Shown here: positions 1-50,607 of the stretch, in pieces | Layout: the number at the start of each line of letters is the position of its first letter | Position numbering within the stretch: position 1 is the stretch's first letter | Assembly: GCA_028751875.1 (NCBI GenBank) | Contig: CM054158.1 | Location: 17,579,808 to 17,643,807, forward strand | DNA length: 64,000 nucleotides | DNA from: Rapana venosa | Lineage: Eukaryota > Mollusca > Gastropoda > Neogastropoda > Muricidae | Direction: 5' to 3' | The notes under the pieces: generated by a model | What the model saw: only the letters and a program-made list of their open reading frames with translations | What the model was told of the DNA's origin: nothing | The model's database searches: none | Program-made: the position numbers and the translations under genes

Positions 1-209
1 CTCAATGCCTTTAGAACTTTTTTTTTAAAGCTACATGTATCTGTGGTGAAAATCTTACCAATGATCACATTCTTTTAGGATGCAGAGATCTGAAAAACAT
101 CTTACCTGCCTTACCAGTTCGTAGCTTACAGCAAATTCTAAATGACATTCCATTAATGAAAGAAATTGTATTGTCATTAAGTCATACTCATATTTTCAAA
201 CTTCTTTAA
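1..209 (+). pseudogene. 3' end of a LINE ORF2 (remnant)
   Basis: A frame open from about position 15 and ending at TAA 207-209 encodes a short C-terminal tail with the pattern C-x-C-G-x3-T-x-D-H-I-L-x3-C followed by a leucine-rich stretch. A Cys/His pattern of this type is common at the C terminus of I/jockey-type non-LTR retrotransposon ORF2 proteins, after the RNase H or RT region. Only the last ~60 codons are in the window and the upstream part is cut off by the window edge. A T-run and an in-frame stop at 12-14 suggest decay. The family assignment is inference from the motif alone. Confidence 0.45.
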
Positions 210-353
210 TATAAGGATAGCTTCAAGTTATACAAATTGGAAAGTTAGTATTTTAGCTGTTTGATGTTTATTTTTTTCAGAATTCTTGGTTATGCTTTTT
301 TTCATAATAGTTGTTTATTGCAATTGATTAGTTATGTGCATACCCCTCCCCCC

Positions 354-414
354 TACACACACACACACACACACTCACGCACACGCGTGCACACACACAC
401 ACACACACACACAC
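354..414. repeat. (CA)n microsatellite, interrupted
   Basis: CA dinucleotide tract with a few CACGC interruptions, about 150 bp upstream of the putative TMEM117 start codon. It probably lies in the 5' UTR or promoter-proximal region. Confidence 0.9.
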
Positions 415-566
415 GGGACACTGCAGAAACAGAAGTGGTCTCCCTTAGAACATTCTTATGGCGAATGTTTGTTGAGTTGCCAGTTGCCTTGTTGATCTTC
501 ATGGAAGGTTCCCATGTCTTCACCCTACAACCTTCATCCATCTTGTGAGTCGGCTTTGCGTCAAAA

Positions 567-38626
<38,060 letters not shown>

Positions 38627-38985
38627 CATACACATATGCTGAGGAAAGAGAGGTGGGGTAGGGGAGGGGAGGGGAAAAATTATGGCAGATAAGGGGGTCA
38701 GTAGAGGAATGATCATTTAAGGAGGAGGACAAAAGCAAACAGTTTTAGGAGGCTTTTGTATAAATCATAATCACCCATTATCATTGTATACATTTCTTTT
38801 TTTTTCTATCATTGTAACTTCCTATTTTTATATACGACTATCTTTTATTACTGGTGCCTGAGAGTGTGGTTTGCGCTGTTGTTTTGTCATTGAATTAGTG
38901 TTGTTTGGTTTGGTGTCGTGTGATCGTTTCTGGGAACAGTCACTGATCTCCTGGTCTGTTTTCTTCCGTCTCTCAGAATTGAGGT

Positions 38986-39033
<48 letters not shown>

Positions 39034-39106
39034 GTTGTGTGTGTGTGTGTGTTGGTCCATGTCAAATGTACAGTTTTCTGCCTTCCATGTTTCTGTTTTT
39101 TTCTGT

Positions 39107-39142
39107 TAGCTCTACTGCTGTCTAACATACTCATATTATGCT
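39107..39142 (+). repeat. Copy 2 of the TMEM117 stop-codon segment
   Basis: Directly follows a T-rich tract ending TTTCTGTTAG, which resembles a 3' splice site. The following bases repeat CTCTACTGCTGTCTAAC. Confidence 0.9.
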
Positions 39143-39589
39143 CTTACTGTCCCTCTAGCTGATATCTCTGCATTTTTTTTTTCTCAACATGTCCATGTTC
39201 TTGATGATGTGATGATGATGATGATGATGATGATTTTGTATGTGTGTGTGTGTATGTGTAAGCATACATAGGTTGTGTTCTCAGTGATTTTGTTTTTGTT
39301 TTTTCTAATTTAAAGTCCCTTACCAGAGTTATGTATAAATGGAAGACAGACAGGATGAGTAATAACACAGCCCTACATCATTTTTATTAAATTTCTTTGT
39401 CACTTCTTATGGAAAATTGTAGAAATATGAAAGAAATCGTTTCTCTATTACAATTTTTAAGGTGGCTGACAAAACCTTGTTAAAGCTTTTTTCTTATGCT
39501 GACAAAGCTTGGTTAGCTCAGATCAGGCAGTGGACTGTTGTAGTGGTTGTGTCTTCAGAGAAACCATGATTCCACATTTGAACACACCC

Positions 39590-39735
39590 AGGATGGACAC
39601 TATAGCCGAATGGTTAACTCTCCGCATGGCAGTTTAAGTACCGTTTGACTTCAGTCTCATGGGTCTATGAAGTCGTGGGTCAGAATCTCTGCCGCAGTGT
39701 CTTGTGAATTAAGGGTGGGAATTTTTACAACCTCC
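39590..39735 (+). mobile_element. tRNA-derived SINE fragment (second family)
   Basis: TATAGCCGAATGGTTAACTC resembles an A box and GTGGGTCAGAATCTCTG a degenerate B box about 65 nt later. It is not related to SINE-A beyond the tRNA-like head. Confidence 0.5.
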
Positions 39736-39795
39736 CAAGTTAATTTCAAGTGCAGAGCTGCCAGTGCCCAACCTTCATGTGTATACATATCATCA

Positions 39796-40190
39796 TTAAC
39801 CATTACACCCAGTGGTATGTAGGGCAGCAATTAAGCGCTTCCACTCCTGCCTATCCTGGGCCAACCTAGTCGCTGATCCCCAAGAGTGCTGCATGGCCTT
39901 CATCTCACTTTCCTCTCGGCTTTGGCCATCAGCATTCATACAAGTCTCACTGGACCCTGGAGGTCCTTCGCACACAGAAGTAGAAGTTTTCTCAGTTGCT
40001 GTTTCCGTAACTTCACTTCTTTTACTGGACAGGGTTGTTAGCCCTGTGCCCAACCCCCAACCTGGAGGAAGGATTCCACCTTAGTTGCCTCTTACGACAT
40101 GCCTGGTTGGAGGGCAGGGATCCTATTCTTGCAATGCTTGCTTTGCAAGCATACCCCGGGAGTCCCATGGGGGGTGTGATGCAGAAGATC
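39796..40190 (-). pseudogene. LINE ORF2 C-terminal fragment
   Basis: On the - strand a frame ends with HSWGSATRLAQDRQEWKRLI and a stop at 39796. The pattern W-G-x3-x-L-A-x-D-R-x2-W is a usual C terminus of RTE-like LINE proteins. Upstream sequence (GTCGTAAGAGGCAACTAAG near 40092) is low in stops but not otherwise recognisable. Confidence 0.5.
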
Positions 40191-40263
40191 AAATATGCTC
40201 GTTAAAGATCCCATAATTCATGTCAGCATTCAGTGGGTTACGGAAACATGAACATACCCAGCA

Positions 40264-40450
40264 TACATCCCCAAAGTTGGAACACGGCTACCTTCATGGT
40301 GGGCAAAAGTGGTCGCATACGCAAAATCTCACTATTGGTGAGCCTTGGAGCTCTGACGGAGGTATAAACACACACACACACACACATACACAGAACATCT
40401 TGTGCACTTATGCTTCTTCTTCATAGAAGAGTAGGCAGCTGTGGCTGGTG
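40264..40450 (-). mobile_element. Module (copy 8, inverted) beside a SINE-A fragment
   Basis: 40264-40355 is the inverse of the module (AACACGGCTACCTTCATGGT, AAAATCTCACTATTGGTGAG). It is followed by GCAGAACATCTTG-like sequence and AGAAGAGTAGGC, giving on the - strand the SINE-first order of a rearranged composite. A short CA tract separates them. Confidence 0.5.
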
Positions 40451-40795
40451 GTGTGGATGATGACACAGACATACCCAGCATGCATCCTGTGACTTGGAGC
40501 AGATGCTGATATTGTGGTAATACATTCCTCCCCATCCCAGTTACTGCTGTGTTGATAAGTTAACTATGCAGTACGCCTCAGCTGCTTTTCATGCATATAT
40601 CCACACTTCTTTTAATTGTGTGTGGTGGTGGTGCTGTTGTTGTTGTTGTCTTTTCGGAATCTCTTGACATGTGAGTGAAGAAAAATCCCAAAACTGCAAA
40701 AGTGTATGGATTCTATTTATAGTTAGACTAAGAGTGCATGTATACGCACATGCAGGTGAGGTAGCTCGCATATATGATACATGCAGACACACACT

Positions 40796-40813
40796 CGCAC
40801 ACACACACACACA

Positions 40814-40887
<74 letters not shown>

Positions 40888-40894
40888 ACACACA

Positions 40895-40956
<62 letters not shown>
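40796..40956. repeat. (CA)n(CT)n(CA)n microsatellite
   Basis: CA, then about 64 bp of CT (40817-40880), then about 70 bp of CA. Confidence 0.95.
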
Positions 40957-40957
<1 letters not shown>

Positions 40958-42424
40958 CTATGAACTGGGCAGCTCTGTTTCATAGAAAACAGCATCTTAT
41001 TTATCAACTAGTGACTCAACTAATTAGGTCACTTGTCTTTTAAATTACATCTTTTATGATCTATCTTTGTTAAACTTTTAATGTAAATTCATAATTTTCC
41101 CTTAATGTATCAACCTGTGATCACCCTGGTTAAAAACAAAATCGAAGAAATCACCCAAATTGAAATATAAAAAAACAAAAAAACAACAAAAAAAGCACAA
41201 ACAAACGAAACATCAGTAGGGAAACAAAGACTTCCTATTCAGTACTCTCAAGGCTATATATGTGATTTTATTACATCATAGTTGCTGACAGGAAAAACTG
41301 AACATTTGATTTCACACCCAAAAAAAAAAGTTCAAAGAATTGTTTGGTTTTTTTAAAGAGAAAAAAAGCAAAGATGCCCGCCATTGTCCATATGTTTACC
41401 TCTCTGCAATCATAACACTCCAGACCACCGGCTTGTGGAAATAACCATAATGTGTTGAACACCCCCAGGCTGTCCACAGCCCAGGAGGGTGCTGCATGTG
41501 CATAAAACGACACTTTGTCACGAAAACATGCAAGCAGCTCTGAACAGTAAGAAGATTTATTTTTCAGGAACATATGTGTCGCTCCTCCATGAAATGAGTC
41601 GCTTAGCACCTGACCCACTTTTCCCGCTAGGGGTCATTTTAGGCAGGTGGAGGTCAAGTGGTCGATTTTGAGTGATTATAAAGCTATAGCCATTATTCTA
41701 CTTTTAATGAAATATCAAGGCATGATTTTTGTTTTTGCACTTTTAAACGTTTTTTAATATACCCAAGCCCTCATTCTGACCACCTGTTATGATACTAAAC
41801 TGGTCAATTTCTCATTTTGTCATGTCCTGCAGTGTATCATTTCAATTTATAAAAACTTTTCATAGAATTGTCCCATTTTCGATCTGTTTTTTGTATTGAA
41901 TAGTCTTTTTATTGCAGATTAACAATATGTCAATAACTAAAAATTGACCTCTGGTGCAACACGACTTATGTGGTGGAGTGTCACATATGTGAATGCAAAA
42001 AATTTCAAGAAAAGGAAAAAGAATTCTCTGCTTGTGGTCATTACTCACTATGAGGTAAACTTACCTAGGGTGAGAGATGAAGGTTTTGTCACTAGTCAGT
42101 TACTGTGTTCACATCTTTTCTTTCTTCTTTTATGTTGCGTTTTTATGTTCTCTGCTTAACTTTGTTTTTAGTAGTGATGGTGGTAGGAAAAAGTGGTTAA
42201 CAAACTCACATTTCTTTTCTTTGAGAATTCATTCTTGTTTTTGTTTTGTTCCAGTAGCATTATCTTCTCTTTGGGGATTAAGTTTTCTTTTTTACCTGCA
42301 ATATAGTGTATTTATGTGTGTGTATATTATGTTCATTTGTGGGTGTGTATGTGTTGAAACTTGTGTCACTTTGTGTCTCTTGCCTGTATGTTTATTTATT
42401 TTTATTTATTTTTTAATTTTCTTC

Positions 42425-42623
42425 TTTTATTTGGAGGATAATGGAATAAGCACTCATGTGCTTTTTTACATCTAGTCCCTGTGTGTATGCAGTCTTTGCA
42501 AATTTTGTCATCCGTTCCCATGGGCACACAATGGCCTACTCTTCCGAAAGCAGAATGGGTTTTCTGCATGCATTTGTACACAGGACCTCGGTTTATAGTT
42601 TCATCCTAAGGACTTTCTGTGGG
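42425..42623 (-). mobile_element. SINE-A 3' half, inverted
   Basis: In reverse complement it ends GGAATAAGC (on +: AGGATAATGGAATAAGC) and contains CTAGTCCCTGTGTGTATG, GTCATCCGTTCCCATGGGC, GGCCTACTCTTCCGAAAGC and GACCTCGGTTTATAGT on +. Confidence 0.8.
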
Positions 42624-43261
42624 GTGTGTGTTGTGGTGTGTGAGTGTGTGTGTGTGTGTTTATTCTTTAATTTTGATGTCTGTTCACTTTTGCGTGATAT
42701 TAGATCAATATGTGAAAATCTACTATTGGTAGGATCACACTCTCTAATCAAGAATGTGTGTGTGTGTGTGTGCGTGCGTGCGTGTGTACGTGTGTTGTGG
42801 GCTTCCTGCATGTATATCTGTACATATCTGCACACCCATGCCTGCTCACTTAGCTCATTTTTGTATCATCAGTATCATTTTCCCCCCCATTAAAGCTGAA
42901 AGACTTTGCAACAGGCTTCCCTCAAAATACATATTTTTGTATGTTGTTTAGGAGCTGCTTTGGAAGTGTTTTTGTCTTTTTTGTGTGTGTTGTTGTTGTT
43001 GCATATTCTCATCTAGTAACCTCTTGTGCTAAAACAACTCTGTGATAATCTACATTTTGGGGTATACTTGCTTGTTACATTTGCAAAATGGGCTTCATCG
43101 TTTATCAGAAAGTTGTCCTGTATTTTTGACTGATACCCATCGATATACAGTGGGAGATATATATAGTACCAATGAACTGCTATGTATGTAGCTTGTTTGA
43201 TTGCACACCGAAACAGTTACTTGCTAAGATTGGTGTGGACTGATTTTATATATCATTGAAA

Positions 43262-43267
43262 AATAAA
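43262..43267 (+). terminator. Candidate poly(A) signal AATAAA
   Basis: GAAAAATAAAGATTATTG is followed within 30 nt by a GT-containing stretch. It is the only canonical hexamer I found on + between the TMEM117 stop and this point. Confidence 0.4.
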
Positions 43268-43567
43268 GATTATTGTCAAAAGCTTCTGGTAGTGCTTCAA
43301 TTCATGCCTTTTTTAAGAGGGGTGAGGGTTGCTGTTGCTTCTTGATATCATGTATCTATTTATTTACATTTACACATGTTTCCATGTACAGGGAATATTT
43401 TGCATTAATCAGTTCTTTCTCCATGTTTCATTGTTACCTTCTGCCTGTATCTTATGTCATGCTACTTGCTATGTAAACATATGAAATATGTATGATTATA
43501 TTTTTTCTTCTGCTTGTTCACCAGATGATTAGAGTTGATGATGAAAATGGAAGTGTCTTAAACTGCA

Positions 43568-43572
<5 letters not shown>

Positions 43573-43635
<63 letters not shown>

Positions 43636-43640
43636 TGTGT
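43573..43640. repeat. (GT)n microsatellite
   Basis: About 68 bp of GT with single interruptions. Confidence 0.95.
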
Positions 43641-43802
43641 AACAGTGGTAACATAGCCAGGGAGATTAAACCAAGGCATGGCTTTTATATAGTTGAAAAT
43701 TCAAGTTGAATGGTGATTGCTAGAATTAACATGCTCAAGTCTATTTAGATCAAATCATTTTGAAGACACATCTTCAAAGGATGCTCATGTGTGGTTGTGG
43801 AG

Positions 43803-43810
43803 TGACGTCA
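43803..43810. promoter_or_regulatory. Perfect CRE-type palindrome TGACGTCA
   Basis: The full CREB/ATF consensus occurs once here in unannotated intergenic DNA. No TATA box or start site could be tied to it, so function is uncertain. Confidence 0.25.
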
Positions 43811-44452
43811 TCATTTTAGGTGAGATGATTTGAATTTTAATGTTTCAGGATGTTACTAACATTTTTTTTAAATTGATGTGTTAAGTCACTGTTTCAACAT
43901 TTATCAATACCTGTAAAATGAGAGTTAATTTCAGGCATTTATATTTGAGTACTGTTAAATTGGAAGCTCACTTTTGTTTTTATTGTGATTTTGAGTATTC
44001 TTTATGGCCGGATTATATACCAAATTGCTTAGGGTTTGAAAACAATTCTTTGAAAAGTACAGTAGAGAATATGTAATTTAAGTATTTGCTTTCTTGAAAG
44101 AGGAAAAGAATGGATTTTCACCCATCATGGTTTGAAAGAATTTATTATATGTAGATTTGATATTTTTTGTTTAAAAACGCAATTGTCAAAATATGTGCCC
44201 TAATCTGCTGAAAATTGTGTATAAAAACTATCAGCTTTTGGTCTAGAGAGAGAAAAAGAGGAAGATAGTGTGGGTGTGCACATAGTAGGTACATGCAAAC
44301 ATGCACAGCCAGGTGCTGTTGAATTTTTATACCATGGGCTTGTTGTTGTTTTTCTAAGTCTGTAGACTTCTTCACGGTTCTCCTCATCTTACTTTATTTC
44401 TCTTAACTGCTGCTGTGATGTGTGCAGTTGCTGAAATCTTATACCATCCTCT

Positions 44453-44453
<1 letters not shown>

Positions 44454-44502
<49 letters not shown>
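44454..44502. repeat. Poly-C tract (49 nt)
   Basis: Uninterrupted C run. Similar ~35-bp sequences (TATTTCTCT ... GCTGCTGTGATGTG) lie on both sides at about 44395-44430 and 44560-44600. Confidence 0.95.
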
Positions 44503-46258
44503 TTCCCAAGTCTTCATACTTCAGAAGTACATACTTCAGAAGAACTCTGTCCACCTTGCTGTATTTCTCTCCTCTGTCATTTGCTGCTGTGATGTGCTCA
44601 GAAGGATTTCTGTCATTGTGTCTTCAACTTCCCAAGATCTGAATGCAGCATTTCAGCATTTTTGTGTCTACTTTCAACGATTGTGGTCATACTGACATTT
44701 GCTTAATGTTTAATGACATTATATTCAGAACGCACTCTATAGATCCATAGAATCACTAATAGACAAGAGCTTCTAGTTCTGAACTCCGTGGTATTCCAGT
44801 AGACATACTCTTCATTTTCTTCAACGAGTGTTAAGAGTAGCTAGTGATGAATTGGCTTTGCATAAATGTACTCTGGACACATTTACTCTTTCTTTCTCAT
44901 GCCAGTCTATTTTTCTGTCTGTATGCATGTCTCTTTCTCAGCAATGAGTAGTATGATAAATAAGTACTAAACAAGTTCTTGTACCTTTGAAAACTTAAAG
45001 AATTATTTAATTATTTTTCTCTCTGGCTTTTAATTATTGTTCCACATCTTTGTGTGGTTTTTTAAAAAATCCTCTTGTCCAGATGATTCAGAGTGTAGCT
45101 GCCATTTTTTAAAATTTTGGTTGCAATCATTGTACCTGCTAACACTGTCCGTACTGCTGCACATGTTGCATAGATGTACTGCGTGCCTTATGCATTAGAA
45201 ATTCTAAAGGGAGCCTTACCCTTGTTTCCCCCCATGCTGTTTATAGGATTTATACAGTTATGCCATATCATGTTATTATGCACTACATGTGATTATGTTG
45301 ATAAAGGGAGCAAGTTTTCCTCACCTGCAGGATGTTTTCCATCATATATGATATCTGTTACAGATGTTGTTTTCTGCTGACAGATGACTTTTCACCACAG
45401 TAATCCTGAGCATTGACGGCAGTACTTTTCAGGCAGTCTTTCAGTATCAAATGTATGCCATTGATTTCTGCTACGGTTTCTCTAAGCCTATAAAAAAGAT
45501 GCAAGATCTGTCTTACTGTGTAATTTTAATATAAAAGTCATGAGCTTATTTCTGATGATTATTTGAAGCCTGAAACATCCATCCATAAAATTATCCATCC
45601 AAACTTTGCATGCAAAGATTTTGAAGTATTATACCAGATTATACTAGGTATGTCTTTGTGTTTGCGTTTTAAGTGAATACAGGCAGTTTATGCTGTTCAG
45701 TGTCTAGCATTCTTGACAACTATGACAGTGGCAAATTCACTTTACACAACACTTCGGCAAGCTATGCTACAAATTGTCACCATCATTTTTGGTGCATTTT
45801 TACTCTGGTTTAAGATGTTCCATTAAAAAGAAAAAATTGTCAGTTTGCTAACTGCATTTACCATGATTTTTTTCCAGTGCTGGAGGGAGAGAAATTGGGG
45901 GACTGTAGATTGGCTCTGTTAAATGAAGGTCCATTTTGTTTGTAGCAGGGTTTTGGGGGGGTGTTTTTTTAATCACACATATTAGTACTCTGTATTTTAT
46001 TCCTGTAAACCTTTTCCTTTTTAAAAATGCAAAATTTTTAACAGCAGAGCTTGAAGACAAAAAAGGTTCGATATACTTCAAACTCAGCAGCATTTCTGAA
46101 TTTAATAATGTAGGAACACCAAAGAAGTCTTAAGTTCACAGAATCTATGATGCTGAAGCATTGTTGTGATGTTGTTAGCTTCAGTCATTTTATTCCCTGT
46201 GTTTGCACAATGTTTACCCTTTCCCCACACCAGTGTAGAATTACTATCATCAGATGCT

Positions 46259-46351
46259 GTTTGGGTTGTCTTGTATGTGTGTAGATCATTTTCATTGTAT
46301 GAATGTTTGGGGTTTTCTTGTATGTGCATAGATCATATTCATTGTATGAAT
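46259..46351. repeat. Imperfect tandem duplication (~46 bp, two copies)
   Basis: Both copies have TTTGGG, TCTTGTATGTG, TAGATCAT and TTCATTGTATGAATG in the same order and spacing. Confidence 0.85.
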
Positions 46352-46929
46352 GACGTGTTTTTAGAAATATTAAATTCAGTGCTTTAAAAACCTGGTTGTT
46401 TGTTTCTTGTGTGGTTGATTTTTGGTGTTTGTTTTCATTTAGAAGTCTCGAAATCATGCAGCCTGAGGTATGTGACTTAGTGCAGTGTGACTTGTAGTTC
46501 AATGTGACATGATTTGAGATCAGATGTCTGTCACTTGATGGTAACTTTTTGTACAATTTACTTTTTCAACTGATTTATTCTTAAAATATTAACCTGATGT
46601 GGCACAAAAATATTTGTAGTAAATCAAGAATCTTCATGGATATAGTATTGAGGCAGACTGGTTTTGTTAAGGGGAAAATAGGACTTGGTCATATAGTGAT
46701 GTTTACTTAGGTAGACTGTTCAATAATTTTTTTAAGAAAAAAAGCTATTATATTGTATGGCACTACAGAAAAATATACAAGAGCAGTGCCTTTGCCACCC
46801 ATTTTTTGTCCTGTCTGTATACATATGTGAGTGGCTTTTTCCTACAGAATTTTGCCAGAGACTTATTGCTGTGGGTTTTTTTGTATGCGTGTTGCGCATG
46901 GGATCTCTGTTTATAATCTCTGAAAGGCT

Positions 46930-47030
46930 AACACCCTGACCACTACTCAGTCTAGTGGATGGGGAGAAAGTTTGGGTTCAAACTCGCAACGTCGTGTTTT
47001 CTAGACGGGACCACCGATCATTTCCCTGTC
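46930..47030 (-). mobile_element. tRNA-derived SINE fragment
   Basis: The reverse complement has TGATCGGTGGTCCCGTC (A-box-like) and GCGAGTTTGAACCC (B-box-like) at tRNA spacing. Confidence 0.45.
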
Positions 47031-49624
47031 CAATACTTTCATTTCAGTGTCGTTTGTTTCACCTGTTGTTGCGGTAACTCGTTTATTTCCAACTTTTTTT
47101 TGCATTTGTGAAGTAAACTAATCTGGTCATATTAAAACTAAAATATCTTAACTCTATTGTTCTACTTGTGTGAGTGAAGGCATAGTATGTGAGTGTGCCT
47201 GCTCATGTATGCCTGTCTTCTGCCAATTGTTTTTCTTAGAAAATAATGGAGAAATACATTTCCTTTTATGTCTTTTGAATCTAGTCTAATCATATTAAAA
47301 TCAGATAATCTTCTCTCTCTTTCCGTCTTCCCTTCTCTCTTTCTCTGTATATATAGTAGTAGGTTCTTTCTGTCTCCGGAGACAATGGCTGTACCTTCTT
47401 TAGCCACATCAGTCTTGTTTGGATCAACATGTGCAGTGGCTCAGCAGACCAATCCATGCTTGACAGTCTCTGCCACAGTTGTTGCAGGCAAAATATACTC
47501 ATGTATGTTATGTAAGACGTTTGTGTGAATTCATGTTCTGACAAAGACTCTTACACACATGACAAATCAAATTTTCAAAGAAGAGTAGGCCATCATGTAC
47601 CAGTAGATACAGATGCTAAAAATCAAAACACATGCACACTGGGTGTCATATTTAGACATCATCCCTAAGTCAGAATGTAAAAGAAAACAGTGTGCAAGCC
47701 AAAATCTTGCTAGTGGCAACCTAGAGTTCGAAGACAAAAAAACGAGAAAAAACACTTGTCCACTGCCAACAGATTTCCACAAAATTCTGAAGTCTGGATG
47801 GATGATACAAGAACTACCCAGTCCTGCCCCTTCCATTTTTTGGGTTAAACGATGAGAAATTTTCCCAAACCCCAGTATGGTCTAAATAGCTGAGCACTAT
47901 TTAAAAAAGTAAATAGGCCTACCATAATTATACAAAATTACTGCATGTACCTTACAGCAGAAATGTCATATATGGAGGCATGAAAAGGAATGTATTGGAC
48001 AACACCCAGAATGCTAAGCTAGAGGACATGAAAAACACTGAACTCATTCTTTCATGAACATCCAACAAGAACACCACAAACACAATTATTATTGTGTAAA
48101 ATATTTATTGTTGAAAAAAATCCTTTGTCAACTGTTAACAGTCATGAGGTGAAACAAACAGCTTCTGTAAAGACATGAATGAAATGCACACAGGACAGTA
48201 ATGATTACCATAATGAAAACATCACCCAGACACATCATGAAAGAATGGGGCTGGCGTGGTAAAGTATGGACAAGTGTACAAAACTAAAAAGGGGCACACA
48301 TATTTCTTCAGAAACGTTCATTATTTTAAAACTTTGTATCATAACATTAACGTAATACTTGTTCAAATTTGTTGCAAACTTGCCTACCCCAAGATGTTGC
48401 TAGTAACTGTATCGAAAATCCAAAACCAGATTTTAGCTTAACCAAACTTACCATACCTGCCTTGCACAATAAACCTGCTATGAGAGCCCACTACTGCACA
48501 AGTCAGATATGGTAACAAAATCCTCCTTTTGCACATTTTGACCAGTTTTCCGATGCAACTATCAGCAACCTTTTTAAAAAAAAATTCCACCAAAAATAAC
48601 AAAAAAATATAAAGTACCTTATCCCACAAATAGACGCACACAATGGTCAGTGTGGTTTTAGTGATCATGCTTTTGATCGTGTCTGTGATCTTCATAGTTC
48701 TGCAGCAAGATGTGATCAAATTCTGATGCACATGTTAACATGTATACAAGCTGCGGCCCTATGCACTAAACAAGTCACTATAATATTGTCAATACAGAGT
48801 GCACAACTCATATAACAAACAGGCAAATATGATGAGGCAGACAGACCCATTGTTGTACAATTCAAAGGATGATGTCCAGTGCCCTCTCACAATGTAACTC
48901 TTTAATAAAACCCACAAACCTGAGGCACAACACACTATATAACAAACACTTGGGGGAAAATATGTACACCAACACTTGTGTGGTATGATACTGTGGGAAT
49001 AGGAACTTGTGGTAGTTATGTGACTTTTGGGTTAGTAGAACTAATGCATCCTCCTAAACGCCTACATCATTCTGTACTCTTCTGGGGGCCATTCCTGTGC
49101 TTTAGTTTGTCATCAGTAACATAAAAAATACTCTGGTCATTTCTCAAGTTCCTACAATAACCTAGTATCTCCTCCAAACTACAAAATAACAGAAGTTACG
49201 TCAACCTTTGTTTTCCATCTTTGAGCATATATGCTTTAAAGATGCACACGTAACGGAGTCCATGGCAATGAGACCCCAGCAAAATTCTGTAGAAAAAAAA
49301 GCCACTCTGATAGGGCAACGAGTACACATGCAGACAGGAAAAGGAAAAAGAAAATAAGTGGCGCTGCTCATGCGGAGGACTCTGCTGTGACTTTAAGTGG
49401 AATACTATACAATACAACATTCTTTTGTTTTAATGCTGTCAGCAGAGTCAAACACTATCATTTTCACATCCCCAACTGCTTGTTGAGAGAGAAACTGTAT
49501 ACATGTAAGACTGAGAGCATGCAACACAAATACTGGGGTTAGTCACAGAATGCATGATTTCTGGTCTCTACAACATTTGACTTGACTATGAACCCACTGG
49601 TACTTTGCAGCCTGCAGCACCAAC

Positions 49625-49630
49625 TTTATT
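49625..49630 (-). terminator. Candidate poly(A) signal of the SR gene
   Basis: TTTATT on + is AATAAA on -, about 970 nt past the predicted stop at 50601. Another hexamer lies at 48104-48109. Either could end the transcript. Confidence 0.35.
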
Positions 49631-50600
49631 GTCCAGCAATGCTTACACGTATCTTGCATTAAGTTACTTGTGCAGAGGGGCCAAGTAATGATTGTGTATG
49701 ATTGTCTATCTTCTACTTGTTACATCCAAAAGAAAAAAAATACATCCTATTAAAACCAAAGCTGCACCTTGGACTTGGTCTAATCATAAGAGGAAAAAAC
49801 ATTCAAAATCAATTCAATGCCTCAATGAACTGGTGGATGCATGTGTCAGGACAGGAACAACAACATGGTAGAACTGACAATCCTACTAGCACAGCCACTA
49901 CAGCTTAGATATAATATCAACAAAAAAACAACAAATACTATACTTGTTCTACAAACCAGAACAGTCAATGTCTCGGTGAAGCAGTGGATATATATGTTAG
50001 CACAAAAATGGTAAGGTAAGAAGTGGCAAACCTAATAGCTGAGCTTTTGCATTTTAGTTGCAATGAAAATAAAAAACCTGTTACCTGCCCTTTTAAATCA
50101 GAACTGTCAGTTCTATCATACTGCTATTTCAACAGATATTTACAAACTTATATGCACCTTTACATGTGCACACAAGAAGAAAGATTAAGCATGGAACCAA
50201 GAACACTGCTGTTCCAACACAAAAGGTCTCTTAGCACAAGACACTGCAAACATTACCCTGAAATACAAGTCCATGTACCAATACACATTTTCTCCATAAG
50301 CATATAACTTTCTGCCAGTGCAAACAAACTGTTGATGCCCCCACATGGAATGATCTGAATAAAACCCTGCTGAGAAAGGAAGTAAAATGCCAAAGCAAAA
50401 CCATCACCTTCTGATCTTAAGATACCTGATTCGGTTCACTTAGTAAAAAAGAGTCCATATTTTGATTGATTATTCCTTGTCCACACTCTGCGACACTGGC
50501 TGGGGTAAGTGGCAGCGTCAGAACGCTGACAGCCATCCTCTGCACACTTCTGTGGTTTCCCTCAAGTCAGTGGAAGGTTGACAGCAGTTTCCACATCCAG

Positions 50601-50607
50601 CTAGTTC
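50601..50607 (-). CDS. SR protein coding exon 4 (last residue and stop; rest is 3' UTR)
   Basis: The acceptor TGTCTGTTGTTGCAG|GAAC at 50608/50607 is strong. The exon adds Asn and TAG (50603-50601), then continues as 3' UTR toward 49.6 kb or beyond. Confidence 0.7.

Larger units (their letters stand above)
38627..43267 (+). other. TMEM117: Putative TMEM117 3' UTR / downstream region
   Basis: No AATAAA was found before 43262. The region contains GT (38990-39052), GAT (39206-39234) and CA/CT repeats, a LINE fragment, SINE pieces and the module. Whether the transcript really runs 4.6 kb past the stop cannot be decided from sequence. Confidence 0.4.
43268..49624. other. Intergenic region between convergent genes
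   Basis: No supported coding exon was found on either strand. It holds a (GT)n tract (43573-43640), the C49 run, a local tandem duplication (46259-46351) and a tRNA-type SINE piece (46930-47030). A-rich reading on + from 47600 on fits the 3' region of the - strand gene. Confidence 0.5.

Noticed and set aside
41271..41618. 115-residue - strand frame downstream of TMEM117
   Set aside because: It has no domain, no consistent splice context and runs through low-complexity A/T sequence.
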